Shown here one piece after another: positions 24,400-37,759 of a stretch of 64,000 nt of DNA. Both the position numbers and the translations under genes were made by a program. Within the stretch, counting starts at the first letter, position 1; every line of letters begins with the position of its first letter. Where the stretch lies: NCBI GenBank assembly GCA_016859345.1, contig CM029111.1:14892214-14956213 (forward strand). Direction: 5' to 3'. Below the pieces are notes generated by a model that saw only the letters and a program-made list of their open reading frames with translations, did not search any database and had not been told where the DNA came from. The stretch comes from Istiophorus platypterus. Lineage: Eukaryota; Chordata; Actinopteri; Istiophoriformes; Istiophoridae.

Positions 24400-27300
24400 T
24401 TCATATTTTAGCAGGTACAGGCCAGTTTGCACAGTCGCCGACTATTAAATTACATAACTCCACAAGAATCTATTGGTGGTATTTTTGCAGGTTTTGCTTA
24501 TATAATGGAAAGATGTGATTTCATGATTTATAAACAGGAAGTTGCAGATGTTTTTCTGTTGCTGATTTTTGTGTTATGGTAAAAGTAAGGGAGAGATACT
24601 GCTAAACGCTGCATTAAAAAAAAAAAAAAAAAAAAGCAAAAAACAACTATCTAGTTTTTATCGTACAGAAAATGACAACTGTCAACTGTCAAAAGTACCC
24701 GCAGCTGTTTAGTGGTAGTTTCAAAATTAAACCACTGATTGTTGTTGGATCTTAACTATGGAATATATATGTCAGAGAAGCAGGTTGTTTTTGTTTCTTG
24801 TCTAGACAGCTCCTTCCATTGCTTTTTTTTTTTGTCATTGTCATTATGCGTTATAATGCTTGTTTCATATTACTAAGAAAAATAACTATTCGAGGACAAA
24901 AAAACCCCACAACAGCAAAAAAACCCAACATTACCTACATTTCAGTCCTAGGCTAAACACTGCATTATTGTACCACTCCCTCATTAGTTTCAATTATGGA
25001 TGCATTGTACTTTTTACAGACAAATAACCAAGACTATTTGAAAAGGAAGATTGATTTGAATAGTGGCATTAAAGATTTATGATGGATTATATACTCACAT
25101 GTAGAATTTAGGTTCAAAAATTGCAATAAAATGCATTTTATCAGAATTCTTAGGTTGTCAAATATTTTTGGCTCATTACAGAGCAGTAACACAACCAGTC
25201 AGGGACGTCTGTGAGGTTACTTCTGAACCCCGGGTTTACAATCAATCAATGTCAATACTCTGTTCTTGACTTAATAGGGATCTTAAACAATAAAAGGATT
25301 ATAACAGATAAAAAACAGTGGCAACTCCTCATTGAGCTGTTTACAGCATCTTCGGCCATTATGCAGAATGGGACACAACCAAACTCTGCTTACATGTTAA
25401 TTGGATCACCATAATAACACATAATGAGAGGTTACACCCTAACATATCAGCTTGATTTGATTTTATGGACTAAGATTATTGATGCATTGATTAACAGTGA
25501 GATAGATGAGTCGGTTTCCGTGCAAGCCTCCCTAGAAGATTGTATGTGACATTGCTGTTCTCACTGTGAGAGACAAGGCAAACTGTCCAAGGGCTCTGGG
25601 GGCCCCAAAAGCTCTAGGTTTACTGTGTGTGCACTGATTTTTATGAATTAAAATCCCAAATTTTTTTTGGGGAATATGCACCAAAAAGCACAACATCCAC
25701 TGGCATGAATGTCTTAGGGTGGGTCCTGGTGTGAGGCCTTGTCTTGATGAGGCTCCCCTTGTCAAAATCTAGTTATGTCACATCAGTTTTGTGTTTCTAC
25801 TTTGCATTTTGCCAGATTAACATCTTCGAATCAAATTAACACACATCAAATCTGGGGCCAGGAGGTTTTAAGCACAGAAAAACTTCAAGTTGCACAGAGG
25901 TTGGGAAGAACAGCAGAGCACTGTCCAATCGACCTGTTCTACTCATGATTTTGATAACTTTTCTAAAGCTTTTAATGATAATTCAATTGAGACTATCAGC
26001 TGTGCAAATTCAAGGGGGGTAATATTTTGTGAAATTATTGTAATGCAGCATCATACACCCATTATTTTTATTAAGAACACCATGCTAATTTTAGATGAGG
26101 CCTCCCTTAGCTCACAAAACAGCCTTGGTTCTTGGTGGCATGGATTTCAAAACATTATCTGAGCTTTCCTTTGAATTTCTGTTCTATGTTGACATGATGC
26201 ATCTATTGATTTCTGCAGCACTGTCAACTACACATTCATGCTGCCAATCACCCGTTCAACCACACACCACAGGGGAGGCCATCGAAGTACAGTGTAATCA
26301 GTATCCTGTTCATGAAACCAGACCGAGAAAACTTTTGCTTTGTGACATGAAGCATTATTGTGCACCAGGCTAAGTTTTTCCAGTCTTCAACTGTCCAGTT
26401 TTGGTTGCAGCCTCAGATTTCTGTTCCTTGGCCGACTGGAGTGGAACCTGTCATGGTCTTTTGCTGTTGCCACCCATCCGCCTTCAATATTTTCTTCCTT
26501 CTTAGATTGTTCTCCGTTCACCAAAGTTGTAAAGAGCAGTCATCTGAGTTAAAGTAGCCTCTCTTTCACCTCCAACCTGTTCAGCCTTTCTCCTCTGACC
26601 TCTTTCATCTGCAAGGTTTTTCTGTCTGCAGCACTACTGATCATTGGAGGTATTTCTATTTTCACACCATTCTGAGTAAATTCTAGAGACTGTTGTGTGT
26701 GAAAATCCCAGGAGATCAGCAGCCATTTCGGAAAAACACTCAAACCAGCCTGTGTGGCACCAACAGTCATGTCATGGTCAAAGTTGCTGAGATCACATTT
26801 TTCCCCCTGATTCTAATGATTGATTTGAGCATTAACTGAAGCTCCTGACCTGTTCTTGCATGATCTTATGCGTCACACTGCTGCCATATATCTGGCTAAT
26901 TGGATAACTGCATGACAAAGCCAGTGCCCAGGTGTTCCTATTAAAATGCTCAGTAGGTGTATGGTGTTCCTGTTGTTGAGTCTCTCCCTTACCGTCAATG
27001 TTCCTGAAGTAGATGAAGTCTGGTCAGAAAGCACAATAAAACAAATTCAGAAAGTCTGAACACTGTAACTTAGAAACTTTAATTCATTTATTTGCACACA
27101 CTTATTCCTTTCACACCTTCTCTGAGATCCCAGTCACGTACTTCTCTTCCAACCTGGTGTTGGGGTTTATTTTCGAAATATTTCCAAACAATTATAGGCT
27201 CACTTTTTTTTCTTTTTCTTTTTCTTTTTTTTCCTGAATGTCATTAATAAACCCAGGGTGGCCCCATGGGAGGAAGAGGTTTTTCATAAGCTGGTGCAAC

Positions 27301-30300
27301 AGAGGAAGTAACCCCCCCCCCCCCCAATGAAAGGAACAATTCAGTTATATTCCTCATTCTTGCCATCTGCTCAAGGTTAGCCCCTCAAATAGAGGAAGAG
27401 TTCATGGTTACCACCAGATTCAAGACAAAATTCCCTGACGTTACACATTTTTGGTTCATGAGCCACCAGTTGAAGTCTGCCATGGAAAATAATCATCCAT
27501 CTCATTGAGGGTCTATTTTGTTTTCTTGTTTTTTTTTTCCCTGTGAATGACTGTGCATCTGTGATGTCATGCCGGCGCGCTGGGCCTCCCTGCCACATGG
27601 AAACTAATTTCCCTCGTTATCTGATCCGGATTATCAGACACGGCCTCTTCCTGCCAGGGATGACAATCTTTCGGTGACATCAGCAGGATCCTTTCTTCAG
27701 ATCTGCTTTGGGCACACATTCAAATTGTTTAGTGGAAGGACAAAGTAGTCATTAATATGACTGACAGTTATTGATCAGTTGTAAAGTTTAATTTTATTGG
27801 GCATTTCGCATGCACGCGCGTGCGCGCGTGTGTGTGTACAGGCTGATGTGAGCGTCTGTATGTCATAATGTGGCGTGCAAAAAAATGCAGCCTTTACGTG
27901 CAACCATTCACACATACATGCATAAATGCACACATGCACACCCACGCACGCATGCGCACACACGCACACACACACACATACTTGCATTATCACATGTGCA
28001 TGGCCAGAGCTCCACCCACCACCTGTTGCTCCTCCAGAGTGCTATTTTTGTTCCCCGAGAAGATGTTTGTCATCGTGGAGAAATACTCTAGTTCTTCAGG
28101 CTTTCTCGTCTCTGTGTAATTCTGGTGAAATTTCGCCCTCATTTTCATGTGGGAGCTCTGCATGCAATGTGTGTTTATTTTTACAGATAGACTCACTTGA
28201 GGTCCAGCTGTTACGACTGGAAAAAGTTGTTACAGCTGTTGAAGTCAATTGTCGGTTTCATCCCCGGTAGTTTGCATACAGATGTAAATGAGGCAGAGAT
28301 GATGCTATCAGCAGTGCTTTGCATTGTTTTCCAAACTTTAGAGGATTCCACAGCTTATGCACAATTATTAATAGTTCATTTTGACCCAACATTTAAGACA
28401 TTTTGGCCTTTTACAAAGATTTAGAATTAACAGATTTTAAGCAAGTCAGCCTATGAACGCATTCCGTGCAGGGATGTATCTACACTCTTGCTCTTTTCAG
28501 ATTGTATAATCATGAATGTCATCACATAAGCCCTGATAAAAATGTCAGTTAGTGCTCTAATATCATAGCTATCTTTGGCTTAATGAGGACAGGCTGTCAG
28601 GGCAGTGGTCTGATAGAAAGAGGTTCTTGTCTCCGCATGTAAATCCAGAATAAAAAAAAAAACAAAAAACAAGCCACTCAGCCCTCTGTTAACACCCTGC
28701 GAGAATATGAGGGGAGTTGTGCAACACCAGCCCCTTTACTCCATCAGCGATCAGCCTGTTTAAGGACCTGCAGATAAATCTGTGTCTGACACACCTCGTA
28801 TGCTGCACCCAGAATATCAGCCTCTCCCGGTAGGGAGAACATCGGGAACAAGGTGATTGGGTTCAGACATGCCTTTGTGCCCACTGGCTTCTTCATATTT
28901 AGCTGTCACATTGATGATTTTATGAGTGCAAGGTGAGGATTTTATGCATGCAACATGATATGAACTCATGCTTATGTAGGAGCGTGAAGCTATATGTATT
29001 CCCATGTGAGTCTTCCTGGTCAACCCGCTTGATGGAACCTTTACGGTATATAGAGTTGGTTCTTGAGCCTAAAACATAGAAAAACCTGGCTGATTTCATT
29101 GCAATGCAATGCAACAGCCCTGTAATAAGTGACACCTTTTATTAAAATGCTCAGCTTTTGTAAAGACTATTTCAGTCAGTTCAGTGGTAGCCTATATTTC
29201 CAGGTGCTAGTGGACAGCATTGGACCTCAACTTCATTTACATAACAGCCCTTGTATGTGATTAGGGCAACGTAATATGGCAAATGAAGGCCTCCAAGATT
29301 ACCATTAAATTAAAGTAACAACCTGGGCTAAGAGTAGAAAAACCATTCGAATAGATATAAGCTATGAGTTGAAAGAGGTAGCATGTAGTATAGGACTGCT
29401 GTGTTTACACCGTTTGTCTGCAACCAGCTGTTGCATGGAGGGATGTTGACGACGTCCAGATGTGTGACACACTTGAGAGAACAAGAGTGAACAGGTCTCT
29501 AGTGACAGTGAAGGCTCGGTTAGGCACAGCGGTGCTTTGCTTCACCCATCCAGCACTCGCCGAGGTACTTCCCACAATCACGACGCCACAAATACCGAAA
29601 CCTCGCGGTGACACTTGAGGAAAAAGTCAGGGGATCACCAGAGTAATTGCGATCTGGCCCCTGAGTCCCACGAGTGCCTGCACCACAGTTCATGTTAATC
29701 CATCCTGTAGTTGTTGAGATATCTTAGCCTGGACCAACTGAGAGACCAACGTTTCCATCCACATAGTGAATAGAAATGACATGTGCTGTAAGTAACTCTG
29801 CTTGAGCACGTCAAAAATGTATTTTCTTATTTGAGGTTTTGATGACGATGGTGGTGGGAAGAGCGCCGACCCACACCCACAGTTGTCCAGCTGGGCTGAG
29901 AAGCCATAGCAGATGATTCGGATCGATTTCATACCTCTCATCGCCCTTCATGTCTTGTATGCAAACATCTGCATTCAATATGTTTGACTCCTCATTTATT
30001 CAGGTTTTTTTTAAAAATTGTCACTTGATGTGTTCCCAAGTTTACTGTGTCTGTTGAGACTAGTTTGATATTATCTAACAGACATATCTCTAAATACAGA
30101 AAGGGATTATGTTAGAAATGTCATTTAACACTTTAGCATTTTTTATTTTTTTTTTTACTTTTTCTCTTGACTGGAGATAAATGTCAAATAGATAATGATT
30201 TTAAAGTGATGAGAAATTTATATAAATGCAGGTCATTTGAATCACTGCATCCCCAATCGATTTTTTTTTCTTGAAAGAAACAAAAATAAATTATTATTCT

Positions 30301-33100
30301 TATTATCTGATAAAAGAAGAATAAACCCATCGTGTATGTTTCTTTTTTTAAAAAAATTGTGAGAAAATCTGTAAAAATAAGTCTGCAAGAGATCCTCCAT
30401 GTACCCCCTTCAGTACCACAGCAGGGATTATTTTTGCAAAAACACACAATTTAGAAACCATGAAATTGGAATATTTGGAGACGCTGGTTCACCCGTGACG
30501 AAAACATGACTGGGCCTCCCTGAGACTCTTCCCCTTTTCCTTCTTTCTTTCTTTCTTTCTTTTTTTGATCAAACATGTGAGACAGTTTTCTGTCTCTCCC
30601 ACATTCCTCCGCAAGGCTTGAGTCACTAATGTCCTTATCGGATTCCATTTTCCAGTCTCAAATGAAAATCAGATCGGGCATCACACATAAAAGACGTCTC
30701 ATATTTTATATCCATATCACATGAATTACGACCCTCCTCTTCCGATCTGTCACTCCTTTTTTTGTTTGTTTGTTTTGTTTTGGTGTTTTTTTGTCATTTT
30801 TGTTTAGCTTGTCGTTCTGTTTCTTGTTTTTTTTTTTTGGAACAGCTGTGTCGACTCCTATGACCGTGGGTTTCACGATCAGACACTTCGGCGCAGGAAC
30901 AAGTGACATCTTATCCATTATGTCTGTGGCAACTTCAGAGGTCTCAACTTTTGCTGATGTTTGCACCAACTGGGGGCGGATGCATCGTGCACTGCTCATG
31001 CTCCATCTGGTGGTGCAACATAAGCACAATTCTCAACATTCGCTCAGTTGGCGGCTTGTTACGTTCACCTGGCTCACGCCGATAGTCTAGTGAGGCAGTA
31101 TTGGTCTGTGGTGCTGCTGAACTGTATTGCATTACAACAAAGGAGTTTTAATAGTTTTGACTGTGTAGTTGTTGCAAAAATTTTTTAAAAATTAGGAGAT
31201 GTTAGTTTAATAAGAAATCACACTCAGGATAAATTAAGGAAAGCTATAGACCAGAGAAGGTGCATAATATTTTGGAGCCACGAGAACCACGAGATTAGAT
31301 GCAAAAACTGTTAAGTGAATCTTTGAAATCAGAGGGTTTTTTAAAATTATTATTATTATCATTATTATTGGCCTTGGAAACAACAGTTGACAAAGTAATC
31401 TCAACAACTACTAGATGGACCTTGAGGAGAAGCCGTCTCGTTTCCAAGGCCAAGGGTGAACTTTTAATCCGTAAATTTGCTCAGAAGAAAAAAAAATGGA
31501 ATCAATTGAGAGTGAATGTGCTGCTTTCTTTCACGGTCTCAAAATGTCTTGAATTACTAGTTTAATCTTTAAAAATTCATTATATTTTATAGGTTGATAG
31601 ATTCTTTTTTTCTTAATTTAGTGGAAGGAGAATGTTGTGGGGTAGAAATATAAAGTAACATGAAATAGAAACACTCAGGCTCAGAACTAGGCACTCAAAG
31701 CTGCATTTGATGATTTGTGATTTCAAAATCAACCGAATGTTAGCTTTTTGGTTTTGGTTCTTTAAAAAGCTGCTTTCAAACGTGCTGCTCACACGTGCTG
31801 GTTGTATACTGTGAGGCTGAAGTCTGTTTTGTGGGTAGCATGTCATTGTGGCTTATTTACGCGGGGCCTGAACGCAGCACTACCCTGACCGGTTGATTTT
31901 GGGTGGTCATTGATCCGGTGAAAGCAGCTGCCAGGACGGTCCTCTGCAGATGACAACCCCCCCCCCGCAGCACGAAACCTCGCAAACCGGCTGCAGGAGT
32001 CAAATTAGGCATCACTCACGATTCAGATGTAGCGAGACACCGTTCATCAGATGGTTAAATCCCATTAACTGGTTTGTTTTTCCTTTTCTTCTTTTTTTTC
32101 TTTTAGATTTTGAGAGATTCAGCTGAAAGATCAGGAGAATCTGTTGAAGGTCATTTTCATGTTAATGAGTCACTGGCGCTGATGATGCTGGACATGAGTC
32201 CAGCATGATTTTGCTCCAGCATGATTTTGCTGGACTCATTTATGGCTCAGATGGCTTTTAATTGTTTAAATTGTTAAACCAGAACCCGAATCTGTATAAG
32301 ATTTGAACAATATATCAGGAAATAGACAAAATATCTGAGCATTTTCCATTTAGGATTTCATAATTATTATTTTTTTATGTTATTTACATGTTCTAGCCAA
32401 TTAACTGGTCATTATGGTATTATTTTTCATTACTTTATAGCATTTTTTAAAATTATTTTTCTTCCTTAACATGTTGGTTTTAACATAGGTAGGGACACTG
32501 TAGAGACTATACACAGACACCACGCCTTATTAATGTGGGACATTTTGACACACCATGGGGGGGTGAAAAATGTGTAAATGAAGATAATGACAGCTGATTT
32601 ATATTCAGCTGCCTCATTTTCAGGGTCCTGGTGTTTTTCATGCTACCTCACTGTCATACTGTCATGACTCAGGGGGACACTTGAAGACAACCTGGCCATC
32701 GCTGATGTCATTCGTAATGCCTCTGCGTTTCCTGACATGACAAGTCTAAACATCTGCTATGAGAAAGGACGACTTTCTGCTCGTATCTGGCCATGATAGG
32801 CTGGTCCCACGAAGAAAAGTAAAAATGGTATGATCTCAATCACGAATTTTATGTGTTGGCAAAAAAAAAGACTTTTTTTTGTGAGTCATAGAAAAGTGCC
32901 ACCGCCAGAAATTGGTACATTTTAATACTGATATGACATATATTTTCTGATTTACCTCTTTGTTTTCATCCATTATATCTCCTTTGATAATCCTTATCTT
33001 ACACCTATGCTGTGCAATTCCATCTGATAAATGAAACCTCTGTGTCTTTGTTTCAAACCTGAAAATATCAAAGTGTTAAAAAGGAAAACAAAAAAAGGTC
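24400..33100. other. Intergenic upstream of nr4a1, repeat-rich, no gene
   Basis: No conserved protein motif was found. Contents are an A-run near 24615-24634, a dispersed repeat at 26375-26965, a CG/GT and CA tract at 27810-27980, a C-run at 27309-27324 and a TTTC microsatellite at 30539-30563. An opposite-strand copy of the 15920 repeat lies at about 29672-29740. A 250-bp open stretch on both strands at 30840-31090 has no recognised family. T- and A-rich low complexity is frequent. Confidence 0.5.
26375..26965 (+). repeat. Old dispersed repeat ('ctgagtaaattctagagactgttgtg')
   Basis: Ordered phrases include ccagtcttcaactgtccagt, ccattctgagtaaattctag, aaaatcccaggagatcagca, caaccagcctgtgtggcacc-like text, ggtcaaagttgctgagatca and aactgaagctcctgacctgt. 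It ends in ggtgttcctattaaaatgct. I know this phrase order as a widespread repeat of fish genomes. Its class was not determined. Scattered differences from that pattern suggest an old copy. Confidence 0.6.
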
Positions 33101-34649
33101 TGATTTAGTCTAAATTACTTTGATCATAGAACCCACTGTTCAACCCACGTTTGTGGACTGAGTTCCCACTGGGGGGCAGTATCACAACATGACTGAGTAG
33201 CCTCATCTCAGTAGATTTAACTTTACTGGGCGCAGAGGACAATAGCTGCTGTCTCATGTGGAAAATTGGAGATTGCAGTTGTATTTCAGAGACTGACAGT
33301 TGTCTTGGTTCTGGCATGTGTGGTATGTGTGAAGAAAGTAAAAAAAAAACAACAATAACAAGATGTTTATGAAACACACAACATAACCAATAATTATATA
33401 TACAAACAGGAGTTAACATGGGATACATGCATTTGGTGTGTCAGTCGCCTGCATGGTGCCGGAATGCTAAAGAGAGATACATGGAGAGTGGAGGCCCAGA
33501 AGTCTGCTGCCTCATCAGATAAGCTGCAAGTCTTTGTCGCAACATGGCAAATTTACCACCGCCAGAGACTCTCGGAATGGAAAGAGAGTTTTTTGAAACT
33601 TTTGGAAAGTGTAAATGATTTGCACATCCTATAGAGCTTGACGTCTCAATCTGTCCGGGGGAGAAAAAAAGAAAAAAAAGTATTAAAATCCACCGAATGT
33701 CGTGGATACGTGCCGGACAGATACAGTGTGGTATACTCGAAACGACACTTGTGACTTCTCCCACAAACTCTGAGAACCGCCATGTGGCTGACAGCGCTGA
33801 GCAATGGCTTTCCCTCCGGATTGCATTGAGCTAAAATGACGCAAGAGAGCGGTGGCGTCCTGTAGTGGGGGGGGGGGGTGTTGACGCAGCCCGATTTGGA
33901 TAAAGAGCCGTGTCCCTGGGCTATACCCTGTCGCCCGGGAAGACAAAATCTTTTCTGTCGCCCGTCCTTGGGTCCCAAGAATGTCTCTCTTTGAGTCCTT
34001 CCCACTCTCACATTCCTCCCTCATCGACTGCCCACATACACACTGGGGTCACACATGCATGCACACACACACACGCGCGCACGCACGCACTGGTCCAGCA
34101 GCGGGTTCATTTTTCAGGGACACATCTGTTGACGTCGCCGGCGCACAAACGTCGACGGTCTGCGGGGGACGACATAGGGTCGCACGCGTGAATTAGCCAG
34201 TTCGAGTAAAGTGGTGGGATCAGCACTAACATCCTTTTACGCAGAGGAAGTGTTTGACGTTTTAGGAAACACACTCGCTTTCTGTCGCTGAGGTCAGCTG
34301 AGGTTACAGCCAGTGGTTCCCATCCCAAGCCCCCCCAAAAAAAAAGGGTCACAAGAATAATCTGAGCCGTTGTGGATGATTGCTGGGAGATGAAAGGAGA
34401 AGAAAACATGATTTTTTTCCTTTCTCTCAAATCATTTCTATTGTTTTTGAAATATCAGATGGTTTTACCTCTTTGGGCCACAAATACTTGTTTAATTTTT
34501 TTTTTTGGGGGGGGGGGTGTATCTTTGGCGGGTGTATTTTTTTCTGAACAGAACGTCACGGCTTTAGCTGTCAAATACATGTAGAAAGTATTTCTCTATA
34601 TAAACAGCATGAGATAGAAATGCTGAGATGAAAAACAAGTACCTCAAAA

Positions 34650-35361
34650 TTGTACTTAACTAACCTACTTGAGAATATGTACTTAGTTACCGCTGGAGGA
34701 AACGTAGAAGATGAAAACAGATGGAGGAGACTCCTCTGCTCTTCTTCACACCTTGGTTTTGTGACTCATTCCCTCTGGTTTTTCTTGGGGGGCGTCGGGG
34801 GTGGTCAGCATGCTTGTGGTAGACTCTGCTGTCTCTGCGCAGAGGCTGGGACGAGGGCGGGGAATGTTTTTTTGTTTTGCTTTGGGGTTTTTTTTCTCCC
34901 CGGGGTTCCGCAGAAAAAAAAATCAGGAAACATTACACAAGGCCCCAAATGCTCGGCAAAGCCAGAAAAGCCGGGAGCCAGCGGCAAACACCTCCAGGAA
35001 CTCCCCGCGGCCGCCGACACGCAGGCCTGGGAGGAGGCCTGCGCGTCGGCCACGGCGATGGGCCGCGGGTGTTTTTGCTCTGATTCCTCTCCAGGCCCGG
35101 GACAGTCGCCATCAGTGACTCACACATTCTGGCTCTTGGCTGACTTTGGGCCCTTTTCTTCTTAAACTTGTTTTTTCTTTTTTTCTTTTCTCTCTCTCTC
35201 TTTCTCTCTCCCCAATGAATTTCCTCTTGTTTTTCCAGATACAGTCCGCGGATGAAATAGCGCTGTTATTGTCTCAAAGTTTCCTGGACTTGTTCAAGGT
35301 CAGAAGCCAGTCGTTTAAGAGTAAGCAGGGGGAATTTATAAAAAGTTTGTCTGCGCACTGA
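34650..35361 (+). other. GC-rich island, possible non-coding transcript or enhancer
   Basis: The local base composition jumps to GC-rich with many CpGs at about 34960-35070, inside AT-rich spacer. One frame stays open for 171 codons, but the peptide is low in conserved features and shares the region with open frames on both strands, as expected from GC-rich DNA. A good acceptor (tttttccag at 35231-35239) precedes a 40-codon open stretch ending at 35361. I see no family match, so I do not call a gene. Confidence 0.25.
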
Positions 35362-35644
35362 GGGGAGGGGCAGTGATTTCAATGATGCAAGTGAAAACCC
35401 CAGACAATACAAAGCCTCTGGTTGTCAGGCAGGGACTGAAGAAACGTCTGCCGTCACTACCACAGCTGCCATTCAGCTGGAAGTGGATAATAGCCACGGT
35501 GCGCTTATGTTTGCTCCCTTTCTCGTCGCAGTGAATCCCCCTCTGGAATGAACTTTAGTGAGAGAAAGAGAGGGGAAAAAAAGCTGACAAACGTGCTGTC
35601 AGATGCATTCTAGTAATCATGGAACCTGAAACCAAATGGAAAAA

Positions 35645-35682
35645 GGAAGAAGAAGAAGAAGAAGAAGAAGAAGAAGAAGAAG
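35645..35682. repeat. (GAA)n microsatellite
   Basis: About 12 GAA units in a purine-only tract, capable of triplex formation. Confidence 0.9.
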
Positions 35683-35999
35683 CGGCAGCCAAGGAACCAC
35701 AAAGCGACTAGACAGACATGTAAACTTCCCCCTTTCCCACACATAAAAAAAAAAAATAAATGAAAATCACACAGGCAAAAATGGCAAAAATGATATCATA
35801 GCTTACAGTCTTCTTTCATAGTCGTCATTTACGTATCAGAGTCCCCCCCCCCCCCCCCGGAAAAAAAAGGGAATTTATACAGTGTGAAGTGTGTGGGACA
35901 TTCTCTTACCAGATGACTCAGTTCTATTCTTTGTGGTAAAAGGTGAGAATATCCTGAACAGTGTCAGATAGAAGAAACCGTCTGCGTATTATAGAACAC

Positions 36000-36032
<33 letters not shown>

Positions 36033-36289
36033 TTGGGTCAACAGAATTTGATTAATCACAGATTTGTTCGAAATTTTGCACCATTTGAAGTACAGCATCA
36101 ACTATGACAGGTCCTCCATCATCATTGTTTTGGTTTATATTGTTTAGTATATATTTTGTTTATATTCAGCTTATTTGATTCAAAGTAGTGTGTTTATCAA
36201 ACTGCTCTTTTTTTCTGTGTCAAATTATTATCACACAGAAAATCTCTGGCAAAGGTAGAATTATTCCAACACAGAAGAACTGTGAAGCT

Positions 36290-36620
36290 GCAACCGACAG
36301 GTATTTTCAATATCAATACGTCTGACAATTGTTTTCTTTAATAACCAAACTATTGCTTAGTGCATATTGTGTCAGATAATAGTGGCACACACTAGTGACA
36401 TATTCCTGGAGCCCAAGTTATCAAATTCAAATCACTGTTTGTTGTCTGACCGTCAGTCAAAAATCCCAAATATGATCAGATTACAAACAGCAAACATTCA
36501 TTCATTTGAGAAGCTGAAAAACCAGTGAATTATTGGCACTTTTTCTTAAAATAATACTTAAATGAACAATCATCATTTGCTGTCGGTCAACTAATCATTT
36601 AATCAACTAATCATTTCAGC
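36290..36620. repeat. Dispersed teleost repeat of the 'aaccagtgaattattggca' family
   Basis: Shared words are gaagctgcaaccgacag, tttgttgtctgaccgtcagt, catttgagaagctgaaaaac and the terminal gtcggtcaactaatcattta. Diverged copies occur in both orientations at about 4978-5140, 52610-52920, 53815-54050, 55825-56060, 57720-58270 and 62600-62850. It is one of the most frequent repeats in the window. Confidence 0.55.
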
Positions 36621-37718
36621 TTCGGAGAACTGGTGGCCTCTGGGTATCTCTGGGGAAATCGTGAAACTGCCACATATACTCTGGGATCATTTGGGGTCCA
36701 ACAAGTATTTTTTGGCCCCGGGGGCCCAGTAGTAGGTTAATCCACCCATGCTCAAAGTCATTTAAGACCACATCCCGTATCAGTTTCAGGTCAGAGGGGT
36801 TGTTTGTGAGTTTTCTGAACGTTCTCATCAAACATGAACATAATGTCATCTTCCCAGGAACAGAGGAATTACAGCTAATTGCAATCACGCCTCTGAGAAC
36901 ACAAAGCAGTATCTCTGGGCTACATCCTCTCAGTTTTCTGGGAGCTGGCTCTTGCAAAAAAGAAAGAAAAAAAAAACCCCGGTGAGTCAACATCCTCTCT
37001 CCTCTTGGAGAGAAACTGCAGCTTGCAGCATTCCTGAAGCCCAGACGCTCCCGCTCTGCAGCCCGAGCTTTCGGGAGGAGGCCATGCTGATTTCATTTTC
37101 TCTGACATGGTGGGAGACGAGATGATGTGCCGTACTCTCGTCTGTCTGTTTGTCTGCACTGACAGTTCAGTCAGTGCGGACGTGGTCGTTTTATTTGTTC
37201 AGCATCCTCCCCTGGAAAGAAAATATGACGTCCAGAACAGACTGATCCCCATCACTTCCTGTCTCTGGAGACAGGAAGAAGTTACTGTCGCCAGTCTCCT
37301 TCTTTCAACCTGAGAGTGGACGTCTACAGGCCTGCAAGATCCAGACTCTACACAAAAATATAGTTCTGGGCCTTTGTTTTAGTGGGACAAATCAATTGGT
37401 TGTGGAAAATAATCGAACTGAAATATTTAAATGCCCTGATTTCTTGGAAAAGTTTTTTTTCAAACTGGACACACAGTGTGTTATAAAGATATGACCCCAT
37501 GACACTTCCTGCTATTGTATTTCAGGACTTTCTCTGTCTCTGTGTGCACACTCACAGCTGTCGGAGGTTTTATATAACAGAGGTTCAGTCCTGAACCCTT
37601 AGATGGATAGCTGATGCAACTATATATTAATATTTCACATTCATTCCATATTCCAACTATTCCCCAGAAAAATGTTTGTTGATTCAGGCATTTTTTTTTA
37701 ACATTTTGTACTTTAGAA

Positions 37719-37759
<41 letters not shown>

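Noticed and set aside
29405..29614. Open frames on both strands, considered as a retroelement fragment
   Set aside because: No polymerase or integrase motif is visible and the frame is short.
30706..31090. Overlapping open frames of about 105 codons on both strands
   Set aside because: No recognisable motif, no splice context and no codon bias in favour of either strand. Chance frames or an old repeat.
33646..34024. Minus-strand frames of 113-121 codons
   Set aside because: GC-rich DNA with frames open on several phases. The peptides show no domain and no conserved neighbours.
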